A model generated the notes under the pieces. That model saw only the letters and a program-made list of their open reading frames with translations, ran no database searches and had not been told where the DNA came from. Below are positions 28,201 through 43,200 of a DNA stretch of 64,000 bases, one piece after another (the stretch's first letter is position 1; every line of letters begins with the position of its first letter). This DNA comes from Owenia fusiformis (lineage: Eukaryota; Annelida; Polychaeta; Sabellida; Oweniidae). The position numbers were made by a program, and so were the translations under genes. The stretch covers positions 15,891,915-15,955,914 of the forward strand of contig CAIIXF020000001.1 in the NCBI GenBank assembly GCA_903813345.2, in the 5' to 3' direction.

Positions 28201-31200
28201 CTCAAACATTGCGAAAACTTATTTCGCGAACGCTTTATTGAGAATGGATTAGAGATGAACAACAAATTATTTTGGAAATCAAAGATGGACGATTTTTGAG
28301 ATTTTCATTTTCGAATGATGACTTACTTACTGAACCTGACTGTATATACTAAAAGGCAAGTTTTCTTTAACCTCGAATCACCTTTGGCAAAAGAGAATAC
28401 TTTTAACATCCAATGTACTTCTTTTTATCAAAATTTTACTGTTTTGTCTAGGTTATTAATTTGACGTTTCACTATCGACTGTGTTTCGCTCAGTAAGGGT
28501 TGTCTGGTGTGCCTGCTATATGATTCTGATTCCTCTATTATATTCGCAAAGGACGGAATTCAGTAACTGAGCAAATTCAATCATCAGTTGATATTTAAAA
28601 TGCATGTATCTTTAAAATTAGTATCTCACCTAATGAACCTTCTTGACGAAATTACTACATTTCATGTACAATCTATTTTACCTGGGTGTTGATAAAAGCA
28701 CTTGAGAATTTCTCATCAGATACTTCTAGCATAGTAATTATTCAGTCTTATATTTCCATCATCTAGTTGGGTGATTTCTTTCAATGATAAGCCTTACTTT
28801 ATAATTGGCAGAAAGCTGTTATGATTGGAAATATTGTATTTTCTAGTTTTCTCTTGGTCATGTACTGAATTAGTTTGATGATCGATAATGGCACAAACCT
28901 TATTGAGGAATTTCCCTTATGGATGTTATTAAAAAATAAAACAAATGAAAATAAGTGGCATATTGAGGAGATTCACATCTTCGCTTTCTGTCATATACAT
29001 CAGTTCAAGTGTTTCTCCATGGCTCGGGTGAAAGTTAGAAATTGGAAAAAATGAGATATTTATAAAATGGTGAATCGATAAGAAAAACAATTCAGAGATA
29101 TTATCATAATATTTAAAATCTGAACAAAGCACTGACATTTCCATTGCCTCTATGTTTCAAATCAAGGCGGGATACATTTCATTAATAACAGAAAGAGTCG
29201 TGGTTGTATCTGGATTCTATGATATTGATTCCAGTCAATTTTGTGTCAGTGAACTTTTTTCTCTCGAGGCCCAACATCGCTGAATAACATTTGACCTTTA
29301 GTAAGGTCTGGTACATTACATCTGATAAATGGCTTATTTTTGAGTTTTGATTCACTGCCATTGGGACTTTCAAGGTTTCTTCGTATTACGATGATATTCC
29401 ATCAACTCTGGACAAATCACATCAGTTATGAATAACTGTATATCATCCCCTTCCTGGGTATGATAGAGTGGGCTTCCTCGTACTACTTATCACGGAGCTT
29501 AAATATTTTAGTCCCTGACTCTATGTTTTATGTCAGAAATATAATGTTGATGTTGCGCTCAGTGATGCAGATACATAGCGGCAACACTACTAAGCCTATA
29601 CCTCGAATATCTAATATAACAATTGACATCTCGTGTTGTATATGTATTGCTTCTATGAAGATGTTGAATTCATTTTTTCTGTTTCAGACTTTCTATTTTA
29701 TCAACCTTTACCATAAACACTATAAATGCCCCCGATGGCTTCGAACTTAAAGACCCTCCATATGATCAAACTACGTGTTGACATGTTCAGTCGCACGTGA
29801 TTATTGGGTGTAAGTGTTTTAGAACTTTTTTATGACTTGCTCTTTGACCGATATGTCCATGAATTTATGTATTTTGGACTGAACTGTGATTTTTGACTAA
29901 CTTTTCAATAAACAAGGACATAAAGTCTCTCTGATACTGTGTCTTGCAAATAACTTATTGTGAGTACTCTGCTCGCAGAGTCTGTTATGAAGACGAAGCT
30001 CTCTTTTAAGAAACGAAGTCTAACGCATCCAAATGGGACACTTTGAAGAACCGAAAGGTAGATAACCGTGATCTTTGGAACGTTGGAACATGCATGTGTA
30101 CAGTATCATTTGCTGGTTTGCTGGGTTGGTCATTTACTTGTATCAACACTTACACCTGAGAGTGTAATACACTGAAGTATCAAGTCTAATACCTATTTAT
30201 TCCAATCAGTGATTTATATCTGAATTTCCCTGACCAATCTACTTATATTAGTGTTGGAGATTCCATCCGTATTTAGCGATATTAATCTCACGTAATTGCA
30301 GTATGCCAACTTATATTACCAATATTATGTTTATTCGGATAGATTGTCTCGTTTCTCATAGCTTAGTACTACATAATAGATAGACTCGACTGAACTTACC
30401 TTCAACAACATGGCACTCGATAAATTATATCAACGTCGACAGATAATCTTAAAAAATATGTATCTTCCCTGTCGGAAATTTGATAAAGCGTTGGATTCTA
30501 AAGGCTAATCTTTACCATTAATGCTTAAGACATGGAGGCTATCTATCAATTGTACACACTTATCTTGTTGGCAAACGTAGCAGAAACAACGTGAGGAACT
30601 GAATGCAAATCATATGAGAATAAGTAAGGTTTCTCGTTAGAATCTGCATTTAACCAATTACAGAAAATAACTAGGTTTTCTTGCTTCAACGAATTCTTTT
30701 GTCAAGCTTTGATCACAAGATTTTTCTTAAGTTACTAATTATGGTATTGTTTTGTCGGAGCAAGGGCAAGATTCGATGATCCAGCAAAATAGCTCGATAG
30801 GGATACGTTCGGTTTAATTTTAATGGCGTAACCATGTTTCTGAGAAGAACCCTTGATGTAACATCTGATCAGTACATTCAGTAGCGATAGAACGCCTAAT
30901 GAGGGGGAATGCACGATGTAGCTATCCAGGCAAATTGAAAGGGAATTGATAATTATGAAATAGATCGAATAGAAAGATTTGTTTGAACGCTCTATTGTAT
31001 CTAGGGTCTGATTACTTTGCTCTAAGTAAACGTCACATTTCGTATCAATGTGTTATTAAAAAATGAAATATAGTTGGGATCTGCATTGGGATACTACATG
31101 CAACCTGCTTACAATAACAATTTTACTGAAGCATTTGAGGCAAGCTCGCTCGGATAAATGTGTCAATGTGTATCTCAAACCAGGTTTTCGGGTATGTAGT

Positions 31201-34200
31201 CTTGCTTCAAGATCTGGATCACCCCCTTATCCGTATCTACTTCAACAACAACAAAGAATCTGTTGTTGGAAAGTGGGGTATCTTGAACCAAGACTATCAA
31301 CAGATCAAGTATGTTTTCATCGACATATTACTATAGGGTTACTCACCATTGATCCCATTTTCAACATCTGATCCTCTACGCTTGCCATTTTCCTTGTTAG
31401 CGTTTTGTGTTCGTTTGATGATCCATCGTTCTAATTGGTCACTATTGACATTACGAACGACGTATTTCTCCAGAAACTCCGGATTATCATTAAGGAATGA
31501 CGTCACTGCATCGGGTGTGAGATCTGAAAAAATAATTCACTTAAAATGAACAACTTTGTAATTACATTCGCATGTGACACACATTAGTAATTGAATCGAT
31601 GTAGTTCAATATACAGACAAACATGCACACAATGCAGAAGTTTTATGACGAATTGATCAAGCTAAAAGAAAATTAAATGGTTTAAACATCCGCAGTTTTT
31701 ATGACCAGTATGGAAATAATGTTGCTGGTGTTCTCTCCAAAGACATATAAGAAGGATTGATCATCTACAATCATATTGTGTTGAAAATGAAAATATCTCA
31801 TCTTAGTTTATAACACAAATATAGATTCTAGTAGATGCCATGTATATGCCCTTTATAACATTAAGCCAAGATACAATGGTGAATCTGCATTTGGGTAACA
31901 GCAGTTGAGGTCACACAGCATGAAAATAATTGTTTCAATGTTTTCAATGTTAATTTCAATTGAAACGTATATTCAATTCATCTATCCATGCATGGTAATG
32001 TTAGCTTATCATATTCCAATTAATACACCATCCTGGTCAACTACAGGATCTCAGAGAGTAAAAACTACTCCTGGCAACCATTCCTCCATTTTTATATTTT
32101 TTATTGTTCGAATAATGATCACGATGATGCACCTCTGTATTAGTGCAATTCTGTGGTGCCCTATGAACATTATTGAAACCAGACCACCAAAACTAACCCC
32201 CAGTGCTCCGCCTATCACCCATACTAATACATTTATTTCGCTGTACTCTCTATTCATGTTGTTCACAGATATATCTTCAAGTGACGTAGTGAAGCCGTCA
32301 GGCATGACATATTAATCCAAGTTATGCTGTTTCAGCTGATTCACCGACCTACCCATTGTATAGGCTGTATCTCTTCGTGAAGGTTTCTTGAAGATAGGGC
32401 TACATGATGTTACTGAATTGCCATTGCCCATGTCGTCTCTCAGTATAGTTAATGAGTAAGTTCTCTAACTCAAATGATCTGCGTTACATGGTCATTTTTG
32501 AGGATTAGTAGACTGTCGATATATTGCAAGAGCTTTGGCTCTATATAACTACCTACTATGGCATTTGATGCATTTGCCACAGCGTTAAGCGGCTTTACAG
32601 GTATTAACCACTGATTGTATGATTTAAAGTCCAAGAGTTATTCGTCCTAGAAATTCACAATGACGTTTTGTAAGTAATAACAATGTCCTCAGCCAATATT
32701 CCTGAAACTTTCTGTGTGTAATGTATGCCCTTTCTGTATTCACAATATCCTTCACAAGTCTATATACTAGCTCATCGCTGTAAGCTCTTAGTAGCTGTAA
32801 GAATATACCTGATCTAGTCCTTCGTCCTGATAGATATCGCGAAAGCGTTGCATTGATCTACTTCAACTCGACTTTATTCAAATAGTTCTAGACTTAACAT
32901 TGAGAGCTCACTGCATCAATGATCTCAAGAGCGATTTGTCACATTGTAAAAAAAATTTGTCAAGGTTCATGGATTTTCTTTTCGAAATAACCTCAATTTG
33001 TTAATTCTGTGTTACATTTGTTTATAGGCATGTATCTAATATCCTCATGCAATAAGCATAGTACAGTTATATGATAGCCTCGCGTACCTTATACATTGTA
33101 CAAGGTGTGAATCTGTTTACAGTAAACACAATGTGTCAAGGGATGTTTTACAACACTCACTTTGTAAACACATCATGTATATCCGTATGCACTAATAAAC
33201 TTGTTAAGTTTGTATTATCACCGGACTGTTTAAGTATCGATTTGTCGGAACATATTATTTATTAGTTTTTTCTTCATTGTTGTTTTTTCTAGTGTTGCCC
33301 CTTGTGCTATCTCATTGAACGACGAACTCCCATCTTGGATACATAGATATAAATGCATCATGTGCTACAATACAGAAGTGTGTAGTCGATTACTTAAGTC
33401 TTTACTTATTAATGCGTTTTCATTAAATGCAGCTTTTGATCTGCAATGGATTCGAAATTATTGGAGACGTGAGTTCTTTAGACGCCATCTTTAGTTGGTG
33501 GAATAACATTCAATGTTTGCATATCAGTGATTTTGCAGTAACTAGATAAATATATAAATAACTCATACTCGATCATTTATTTAATTTGGTGTTGCTTTTC
33601 AAGAGCACCCTTCAAAAGTATAATATACTTCTGCACGTTGAATCAATGTTTTTGAGATCAAATCAATGTCAGGGTGTACCTCTTACCTGAAAGGCAGGAC
33701 TACGTCACTGTACTATTACAACTATCGCTATTGAATTTAAAAGTAAAAATATTATCATTTCTTTTCAACCTACGCACGTCTATCCATTCACTGACTGACA
33801 TGTAATTTATATATATATTATTTTAGATATCATCACATATTAATGTTCCAGCATGTCGTAATTAAACAGAATGGCATTACCCAGCAAAATTCACATTATT
33901 TGTTCATCATACTTACCAACTCCATAAAAATTAAGCAAATTATGGCTTTTGGGAGACGCTGTGTCTGACGCCATCAATTATCTGTGAGTTGAATCCAAAT
34001 TGATTTAAAGCAGTCGTTGCACCCTTCGATTATTAGTAGATGTAAGTTTAAGAAATTGGCCAATTTGACCTTGATTTGAAGTGCATACGGTCTACTCTGT
34101 GTCTACTCCGATGCAAATGTACATGTCAGGGTCGAGATTCCTTATCTTAAAAATCAAATGATGATGGTTATATACGCTACTGACCTGACAATATGTTAGG

Positions 34201-37200
34201 ATGATCCATATGAAAAAATGCGTGGCTAAATGATATATGACCTGATATATTCCCCTCGGATATCGGTTCATGAGAGGTAATATTCTTTGGATGTGTTCTT
34301 ACGATGCGTCCATATCACTTAAATACTTGTGGCAATCGTGGTTTATGCCATCAAAACATTTGCATTGTTTTCCTATGCGGGATAGTACTGCCTAAATCAA
34401 AGATCCTACATTAATGTCCATGAAGAACAGTACTAATGTGCCAATTATCAAGCTCCTTATATTCAATGCACGTCTTCGATCCCTTTATAGTTCGAACCAT
34501 CCAAATTCATTTCTAGTGTTACTGAATCAGTGTCCTTTGGGTGGACATCATTTCACGTCAGCGCTATTTATTTTGCAGCACGTTGTCTTGAGAGGACTTA
34601 TCACAACTAGCTTATACAGGTCTAATATGTACATTGAGATAGAGGAATGGATCATGTTTGACTACATAGAAGGTCGACATAAATTCAGATCTTGAAGAGG
34701 TGTACACAAAGATAATAATAACATAAGTGTCACTGACGAAATATAATACTGATAAATGCCTAATCGTAACTTCAGTATTTCCAATTCACCCGACTATTTA
34801 GCGAGTCGTAAAAACGTTAAACTGAACTTATAATGGGTGCGGTGAAAGGTCAGGAGGTGAAATTAGAGATGAACCATGGACCCATCCTGAATTTTGAAAT
34901 CCGAACAAGAAAATATTGACTTGACTTACAGATCACGACAACGATCTAATCTCTGTGCAGTGATATTACATAAGTTTTGATTTTGTATCAGACCCTGTAA
35001 TACTCGTAGATCAATCTGGTTTATTGTAGTGTTTGAATTATTGAAAATGATTTATCAGTGTTGCCCTTTGTGCTGATTCATCAAGAGTTTTCAATACGGA
35101 TCGACACGAGGGGTTAGCCCTCCATTGATTCTTTCCCGGCAAAACCAAAGAGAAAATAAAAGATTGCTAATGTAAAACTCTTGAAAGGTTCTTTTATTAT
35201 AATATAAAGTCCAATGAATCTCCGCTCCTGATGAGTGTAATATTCCTATCAGAAATGAAGTAGAAACTAAACGCTACGACCAAGTTTTGGTCATAAATTC
35301 ATTCCCCTACTTAAAACGTTGCGTCATGAAGTCGTAAAATATCCTGCGCCTGATTGAAGTTGCGATATCGAAAGATTAAGGACCCTTAGAATGATAATTC
35401 AACTGTTTAAATTACAAAGACTAGCGTCATTTGTTAATCATTCCAATGAAATTTACCCTAAACAGTCGTCGCATGTGGGTATAGGTGTTTCATATCGTTT
35501 TTAGTATACTCATTGTCATACTGATTGTACTTTTATTTTCCAAATGTCCCGTTTACAGTTCTTCACCAAACATGTTCATAAATGACTTGTAACAACACTG
35601 TAGGAATGAGAACCTATGTTTCCCTATTATTCTTACGTTTATCTCGTCACATGAGGTCATATGTTCGAAAATAAAAAAAAATGAGCAAGGCATTAACATG
35701 GCAAATGTCACCATGCATTTAAAAAAGAAATATAAAAAGCGGCCATAAAAATAGGTCACCACTTCCAGTGACAGTGGCGACATAAAATCAAGGTCATAGT
35801 GCAAGATTAGTTCATCCCTTAGCACAGGATTTCATTCTGTGTTTTTATTAACTAATCACTATTTTTCGAAAAATCAATTACTCGTATTATTGATAGGAAA
35901 ATGCTTTACTTGTTGCTAGTGCAGAAAGTTGGGACATGTCCACCTGTCCGTTGGCAACGTGATATATGAATGAGTAAAATAAAACAAAACAAAATAAAAC
36001 GACCTTATTGTTGAATTGAATTAGTGATCATCATATCACATTTCCTCATTAGTCCAAAATGTCTCTTCATTATTATGATCCATCATGATAAACCATGCCA
36101 TCTCAAATCTTCTCAGCCCTGAGTTTCAGGTGAAACAGAAAGATGCTATGAGTATCAGAATGATTATGATCATTGATTACACTGGGGAACACAAGTCCAG
36201 CCGTATAATGCTAACATTTCCCAGAGTCAAGAATATCGTGATATCGAGCCAATTTGCATACATATTGACGTTTTTATTCCGCTCCTAGGAATAAAAATTG
36301 AGTCAAATTTGAGAAGAAGCAGTCATGAATGTTTGATGTATTGCACTGACGGCAATGAAATGAGCATACTTGGACATAAAAGACAATATTTGAAAAATAA
36401 ATTGAATTCCTCGAGTCATTTGAACATTTTGATTGTTAAGAGGATTGAATCATTATTGAAAGTTATTCCAAAAATATGTTTTTGGGGCCACCCTGTATTC
36501 AGATTGCATATATAATTTCCCTTGAGCATGACCTGATGACGATCATCATGATGTAGACCCACAATGTGAAAAATGTGTTACATCATGAAGTCGTAATCAG
36601 TATCTAGAGTTCTTCGATCATTCTTTATTACTGCAAAGTGGAGCATGGTATCACGCAGGTGAAAATAGGGAAAGTTAAATCATGATTTTTCATAATTAAA
36701 GCTCACTAAACGTCATTTTGTTGGAAAAATAAAGATAAACGAAAGCGAAGATATAATTAAACAGTCCTAGATTGGTCTATATGTAGGAAACGGGGTCAAT
36801 TTTAACACCAGACGTCTTATCTTATTCTACAAGCTCGTAGCATTATTTCTGTACTTCGAAACCCGCCTCGATTTCTGTGATAATTACACACATATCAATT
36901 CAACTTCAATTAATTTATTTACATCACAAAATACATACAATAGTAAACAATGAAATGGATGACACAAAGATATGCGTATATTCACACAAATGGAGTGAGT
37001 AAAATACAAGTATGTTACATTATGCAGTTTTGGGGATCTGCCTTTGCATGCCCTCAAAAAAAAGTAAAAAGAAATACAATAAGTGTCATCAAGTTGTCTA
37101 GAATTATTAAAGTTGCAATAGATATTTTTGGTTTGTTTTTTCATGAAAAATATATTATTGATGGATTTAATCGAGTAGAACGACTCGAGTAGTATACTTT

Positions 37201-40200
37201 TAACGAATCAAATTAACATGAATCTATTTTCTCTGTGAACACGTTTCCAATGTCTTGTTAGAGTTAACACCGTTATTGTTAATTTCTACTTATATTCGTA
37301 TTGGTACGGAGGAATCTATATTGTAATGCTCATCACAGTCGAATCTTTTTCGTATATTTCAATAAGGAAGGAGCGAATAAGAGGGCCATTATTTCTCATG
37401 ATAGGAGGAATCAAAAAAAACAGGGCGCAATCTTTATGTCATTGTAGGATTCACAGTAGCCTATGATATATAAATGGGGCTGATAGATCAGAATGTCTGT
37501 GTGATGTATAACATGTCATGTGTGTCTGTCGTGTATCAGCACAGACGTATCTACACTGTACAGACGTCACATCAATTGCCTTGAAACGTGACATTTTGTT
37601 GTTGTGTGCCAAACCATCCTAGACCCTGTCAATAATGATATTACTTAATCATTTTGACAAGTTAGGAGTACACTCTTTTCTGCAAACTAAAAAACTAGGT
37701 GACACATTCATAAGACACAATAAACGAAATCAAAAAGACATAAATATAAACAAATCTATTTCACACATGAATATTCCAAATACGTGCCACACAACACTTC
37801 CAAAAAGGTTCCGTGATATAAGAGAACATCAGCCACAAGTGACGTAGGAAAGTCGAATATCAAATCGTGCAGGACCAAAAAGCAATTAGCAGGACTTTGT
37901 TTTCAAATTAGTTTCAAATGAGCATGTAAATCGGATTGGTTTCTTCTTTATCATGTTTATTACGAATAAATATGCATGCAGGATTATTTTAAATTGGAAT
38001 ACGCATGCGATTGCTTTCAGTTCAAGTTAGCATACACATGGGACTGGTGTCAAATTAGCATGTACGTGGGATTGTTTCAAATAAGCATGAACGTGGTAAT
38101 GGTTTCAGGTTAGCATACACATGGGATGGACTGTTTCAAATGAATATGAACGAATTGGTTTCAAATTAGCATAAACATGGTATTGGTTTCTAGTTAGCAT
38201 GCACATGGAATTGTTTCAAATTAGCACGCTTGTGAGATTGTTTCAAAATAGCATGAACATGGTAGTGGTTTCATGTTAGCATACACATTCGTTCAAATTG
38301 GAAATTTCATGTGATTGTTTCAAATTAGCATATGATAGTTTCGAATGAGTATGCATATGGGATAGTTTTCAAATTAACATGTATGGTTTTGTTTCAAATT
38401 AGAATGTACATGCGATCGTTTCAAATTAGCATAAACATGGGATTGTTTCAAATTAGCATATACATGGGATTGTTTCAAATTAGTATATACATGGGAATGT
38501 TTCAAATTAGTATATACATGGGATTGTTTCAAATTAGCATATACATGGGATTGTTTCAAATTAGCATATACATGGGATTGTTTCAAATTAGCATATACAT
38601 GGGATTGTTTCAAATTAGCATGCACAGGGAACTGGTTTCGAAATGGCATGCAATCGGGTTGTTTTAAAGTATAGACATGTAATATCGTTTCTAATTTGCA
38701 TGCATGGATATGGGATGGGAGAGAATTATCATGCTCATAAAAGTATGTCTACCTACCAAAAGGGCAGAGGGCATCCGTTGATGTGGTACTGTGATTTGAT
38801 TTGTTGTTATTATGGTGATGGCTGGCAGATCCAATTGTATTGTGTCCTAGAATGAATAATAACTAAGCTTACTCACTAGTTTTAAACCAAGTGAATATTC
38901 TCAAATCCCAATATAAACTTCTTTTTCCGTGTCCAATAAGTTAAAAGATGTCTTATGACAACGAACGTCACATAACCTACTCAAATAAAAGGCCCTGCGT
39001 TTGGAAATTGAATCTGTACCAGGAATATCAGAAGAAATGCGTACTATCAATAATTATATTGAATAACAAGTCATGACGAAAAAACACAAAGGACGCCATT
39101 CGAAACAACAACAAAAAAACACTTCTCTTACAATGGGAAATAATCTTATATTTGAAATAATATTATTTGGAAACTTCACAAACACCATTCTTAAACATAT
39201 GTGGACTAATCAGTTTACGTTTGTATTTTTAAAGCAAACCCTCTGTCTTGGATATGATTGTGTATTGTTGAAATGCTTTATTAAGCGCTAAACGAAATAT
39301 GTTAATTGGACCTGAGAGCCATGGCATTTATGGTTAGCATGCGCGCAGAGTCTAGTTACCTGAACACGAAGCTCTTTTAAGAAGCGAAGTCGAAAGAATG
39401 CAAATGGTAATTTATGGTTGAGGAATAGGAACAAAAACTAGCTGTATTTTCCACCTGGTGATTATTGTTGAATTATTGTGTTAATCACTATGACGACGGG
39501 TGGCAGAAGAAAACAGGTTGGCACTCTTATGGATTTTGAGAATGGGTCTTCCCTGTTCATCATCGTTGTAGACTGAATGCTCCATCTTATAAGTGTTCTA
39601 ATAAAAAAAAACGTTTTTCCTGCAAGAGTATGGGTATTGTGGTTTTTTTAACAACAACAATCAAGTACAGTTCTATTTTGATTATATCAAATGATATTTA
39701 TAAGTCGTTACAATTTTAAGTATAATTTGGAATTTTGACGTCGCTACATCTAAAGTGTAATGTTTGAAAGAGCTGCTGTTGACAGTTAGCCTATGTCTAT
39801 ATTTCTAGTAGCTCTTAACAAGAGTCCCAAAAGTGGATATTTTATTGGACATTGAACTATCGTTCAAATGATCTATCGTATGAGCAATATTTGACGTATC
39901 AGGAAAAGATATTAGGGAAGTTAAGCAACACGTTTTTAATACACCTTGTACGTGAACGTGTACAATTGAGGTCTCATACATGGATTAGTCCTTCCCAGTA
40001 ATTACTTGCCCAGTTGAGTATAAAAGTATGAGGGTCCAGGGGTCATAATAGTACACGCCCACGTACACTTTCTCTTATTCTCCGTATTGACACCTTGTTG
40101 ATGGACCAAAAAACCTGTCGATCAAGATGAGATCGGAACAACTGAAACCTTGTCGTCGATCAGGTCAAGGTCGGTTGAATTTGGAACAACTAAATATCAT

Positions 40201-43200
40201 ATCGATCATGTGGTGGCATATTGCTTTGAGATATGTCGATTGCTAGTGCATGTAAGGTGTGTTAGTAGGCCTGTTTTTCCAGAAGTGTATTTGATGTAAG
40301 TGCTCAAAGGCGAATAGCATTGCATTACTCAACCTGAGGATGTTGAAATAAGTAGTGTGTAACATCAGCCGCTTGGACTAATATGGAGGGGTGTATAGAA
40401 CTTGTTATCGGTTTGTTTCTTGTAGATGATAGCATGTACAATGGATATCCCATCTTATGTCACGAGCTGGTCATAATCAATCAATACCCTGGCCAACAAG
40501 TTCTAATTGACTAGTATCATCCGGGTAGTAACATCCACACCAATAGCATTGGTCATTAATAGCAAAGCCTTCTTCAAGAGTTCAAAGGTCGTCATCATTT
40601 GCGAAATAATTGTGATGGCATGGAACTTTTATGGATTGGACCTTATTAATAGGATCTCAGACACCTTACACCCTGCTAACTATTTCTTTACATTGACAAC
40701 GATTCTTCATCATTCATTATACATCAGATACACACATTAAATCCGAATGTACATAAACTGTATGAATAAGTCTGCCATAATACAGGTGATATCAGGTCCA
40801 TATTGATCTCCAGGAGAAAGGAATCAATTGCCTGTACCATGGTAACAATACAAGGAAAATAACATGCTTCACAGGACCTCCTTTGTCGATTACCAATACC
40901 ACATTGATATCAACAGTTGCAAGGCATAATCCAACAGCATAGCAAGTGTGTATTTCTATGTTCATATTTTATGTGAGGCATTTTATGTTACCATTTGCTC
41001 CAGTGGAAACTAGCATCTACTACTGTATGACGAAGACTGGAGTATGTAACCTAATTTAAAGTAACCACCCATTTATAATTATTGACCAGTCAAGGGGTTG
41101 ACTATTAAATAAGGATCCATACGGATACTATGTACAACTAAATTGAACACATATATTTCCACAATCTTTCCGTCATTATGAAACGTCATCCCCAAACACT
41201 GTTAGCCGAAAATGAATTGCTCGATCAAAATGCTTCGAGACCTTTTACCCTTGACGCCTGGTAGATCTGCTAGATAGATACTGAATACGGCATAATTTCA
41301 ATATGATTTCACTGCAGATTATGTTGAAAAGAACATGACACAATCTTTCCGTCTTTCATCCAATTCCCCGAGGTTAATGGTCACAAGTAAATAGTAATTT
41401 ATCGAGGATAACATGCGATTTATGCAGGCTTACTTAAAAAGATAAATGAGTTTAGAACTTCAGAATGCAGCAAAATGACATTGTTTTCTCTCAATTCTGG
41501 GCACACAATTTCCGGAGGACATATCACGGGTTAAGTCCTGATTTTAGAATCATTTATTTAAGCTGCACCTAGATTCATTCTTCATGAAGGGTCAGTTTCA
41601 TTGCACAATTACGCAAAACCTGCAGTCGTTCATTGACGCTTGTGACTTTTCATACTCTCAAGTCCCGGATTGCAAAAATCAAAGTCCCTGTTAAATCCTG
41701 GTAGTACCAAAGAGTCACGAAAAACAATAGAGCTAATACTAAAACAACCGAACCTGCAGTGCTTGTGCCGCGATGCAGTCTTACATTAAGAAATACCATT
41801 ACTCCTAATTGTGGATAAAAACTCCAAACGAATATACCAGGTCGTTCAATAAGTTCACGGAAAATGCTCTCATTTCAAAGATTTTTGATATTTTCTCATG
41901 AAATTTTCACACAATGTATAAAAAATACTTTCTGATTGATTCTTAATATATCAGCGTCTCTTATCTGATTGGTCAAAAATAAGGGTTATTATGGTAACTT
42001 GACTTTTGGGTATACTTGTAATTGTTAATTGATTTCAATCTTAATCTACAAACAAACAAAACTGAAATGAACGTATGATACCCATACCATGTCTATTAGT
42101 ATGGTATATAGTAGTAGTATCATTTCAAATAATCATCAAATATAACTGGAAATAAGCTGAGAAGATCGATATATTCTATTTCAGCAATTTACGAACCCTA
42201 CCATCCTTCATCAAAAGGTAGTGTTGAAGGCTTCATTGCTATTCCAATATTCAGAAGAATGAAGTGAAATACCCATGGGCCAAGGATGGTACCCTGTGTG
42301 ATTTCAGACGTTAAAGGATGGGTGTCAATTTATTGTTTGATTATCTTCTGAATAGTTTGATACCATTTACTGTGAAAATGTATGGTACGCAGTATAGTAT
42401 AGATGCCCTCCACATAGCCTATACAATCATCAGATCTTGGTGTTAATTTTTTAGAGATTAAGTGCTGGCAACACAGAAGAAAGCAATTAAGAACCGTATG
42501 AACACTAACACGTAAGAGCCGGTCTAATTAATTACAAAGTTATTGGAAGCATATCACAAGATACACCTTGTAGATTAACATCAAAGCCAATAATAAGTTA
42601 TGTCATTAATATCCGAAACTCAGTATGGATCAAGAACAAGAATTGTTTTATAGTATAGCCGAAGGGAGAGATCAATACTCTTCAACCTCGAACTTTCCGA
42701 TGGTCTCAAGTTTCTGAACACGGGGTGTCAGTTCTTCATAAACGCAATTTATTTCATCGTGGTAAGCCACGCCCTCTCCACCTCTATCCTTCTGCGATGC
42801 AACAGAGAGAGATGCTATGAGTATCAGAATGAATTTATTTAGTCTTAGTATTGAGTCAAAAGAGGATTTGCTATATAGGTGGTTAAAATAGATGGCAGTA
42901 GAGGTTTTGGGCAGGCAAGAATCCTATAGACCCCTGACAAAAGTTACTTAATGTCTTGATTTATTTCTAATTGCATGATTGGATTACAGTAATGTAAAAT
43001 TATATGTGATATGCTGCGCTCCCTCGGTCAATATCATATTACCCTTCGGTCAATATCATATTGTCCCTCGGAATAAAACCCATATTCAATCCCTCCCAGT
43101 AAATAACCTATATATATCATATATAGTCTAATAGTAATATCATATGTATATAGCACTATGCAGTACATGCAATATTGCTATAGGAATATCCTATGGATTT

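Noticed and set aside
31905-32315. Overlapping open frames on both strands (136 codons plus; 84 codons minus with a membrane-like segment)
   Set aside because: No homology recognised, neither frame has a splice partner, and the two overlap; a decayed insertion or chance. RNA coverage would be needed to revive it.
38332-38667. Long open frames with repeated FQISIYMGL or LKQSHVYAN on both strands
   Set aside because: Produced by a 27-bp tandem repeat whose length is a multiple of three; no start context or homology.
37920-38690. CRISPR-like array
   Set aside because: Units are contiguous with no unique spacers, and the genome is clearly animal.
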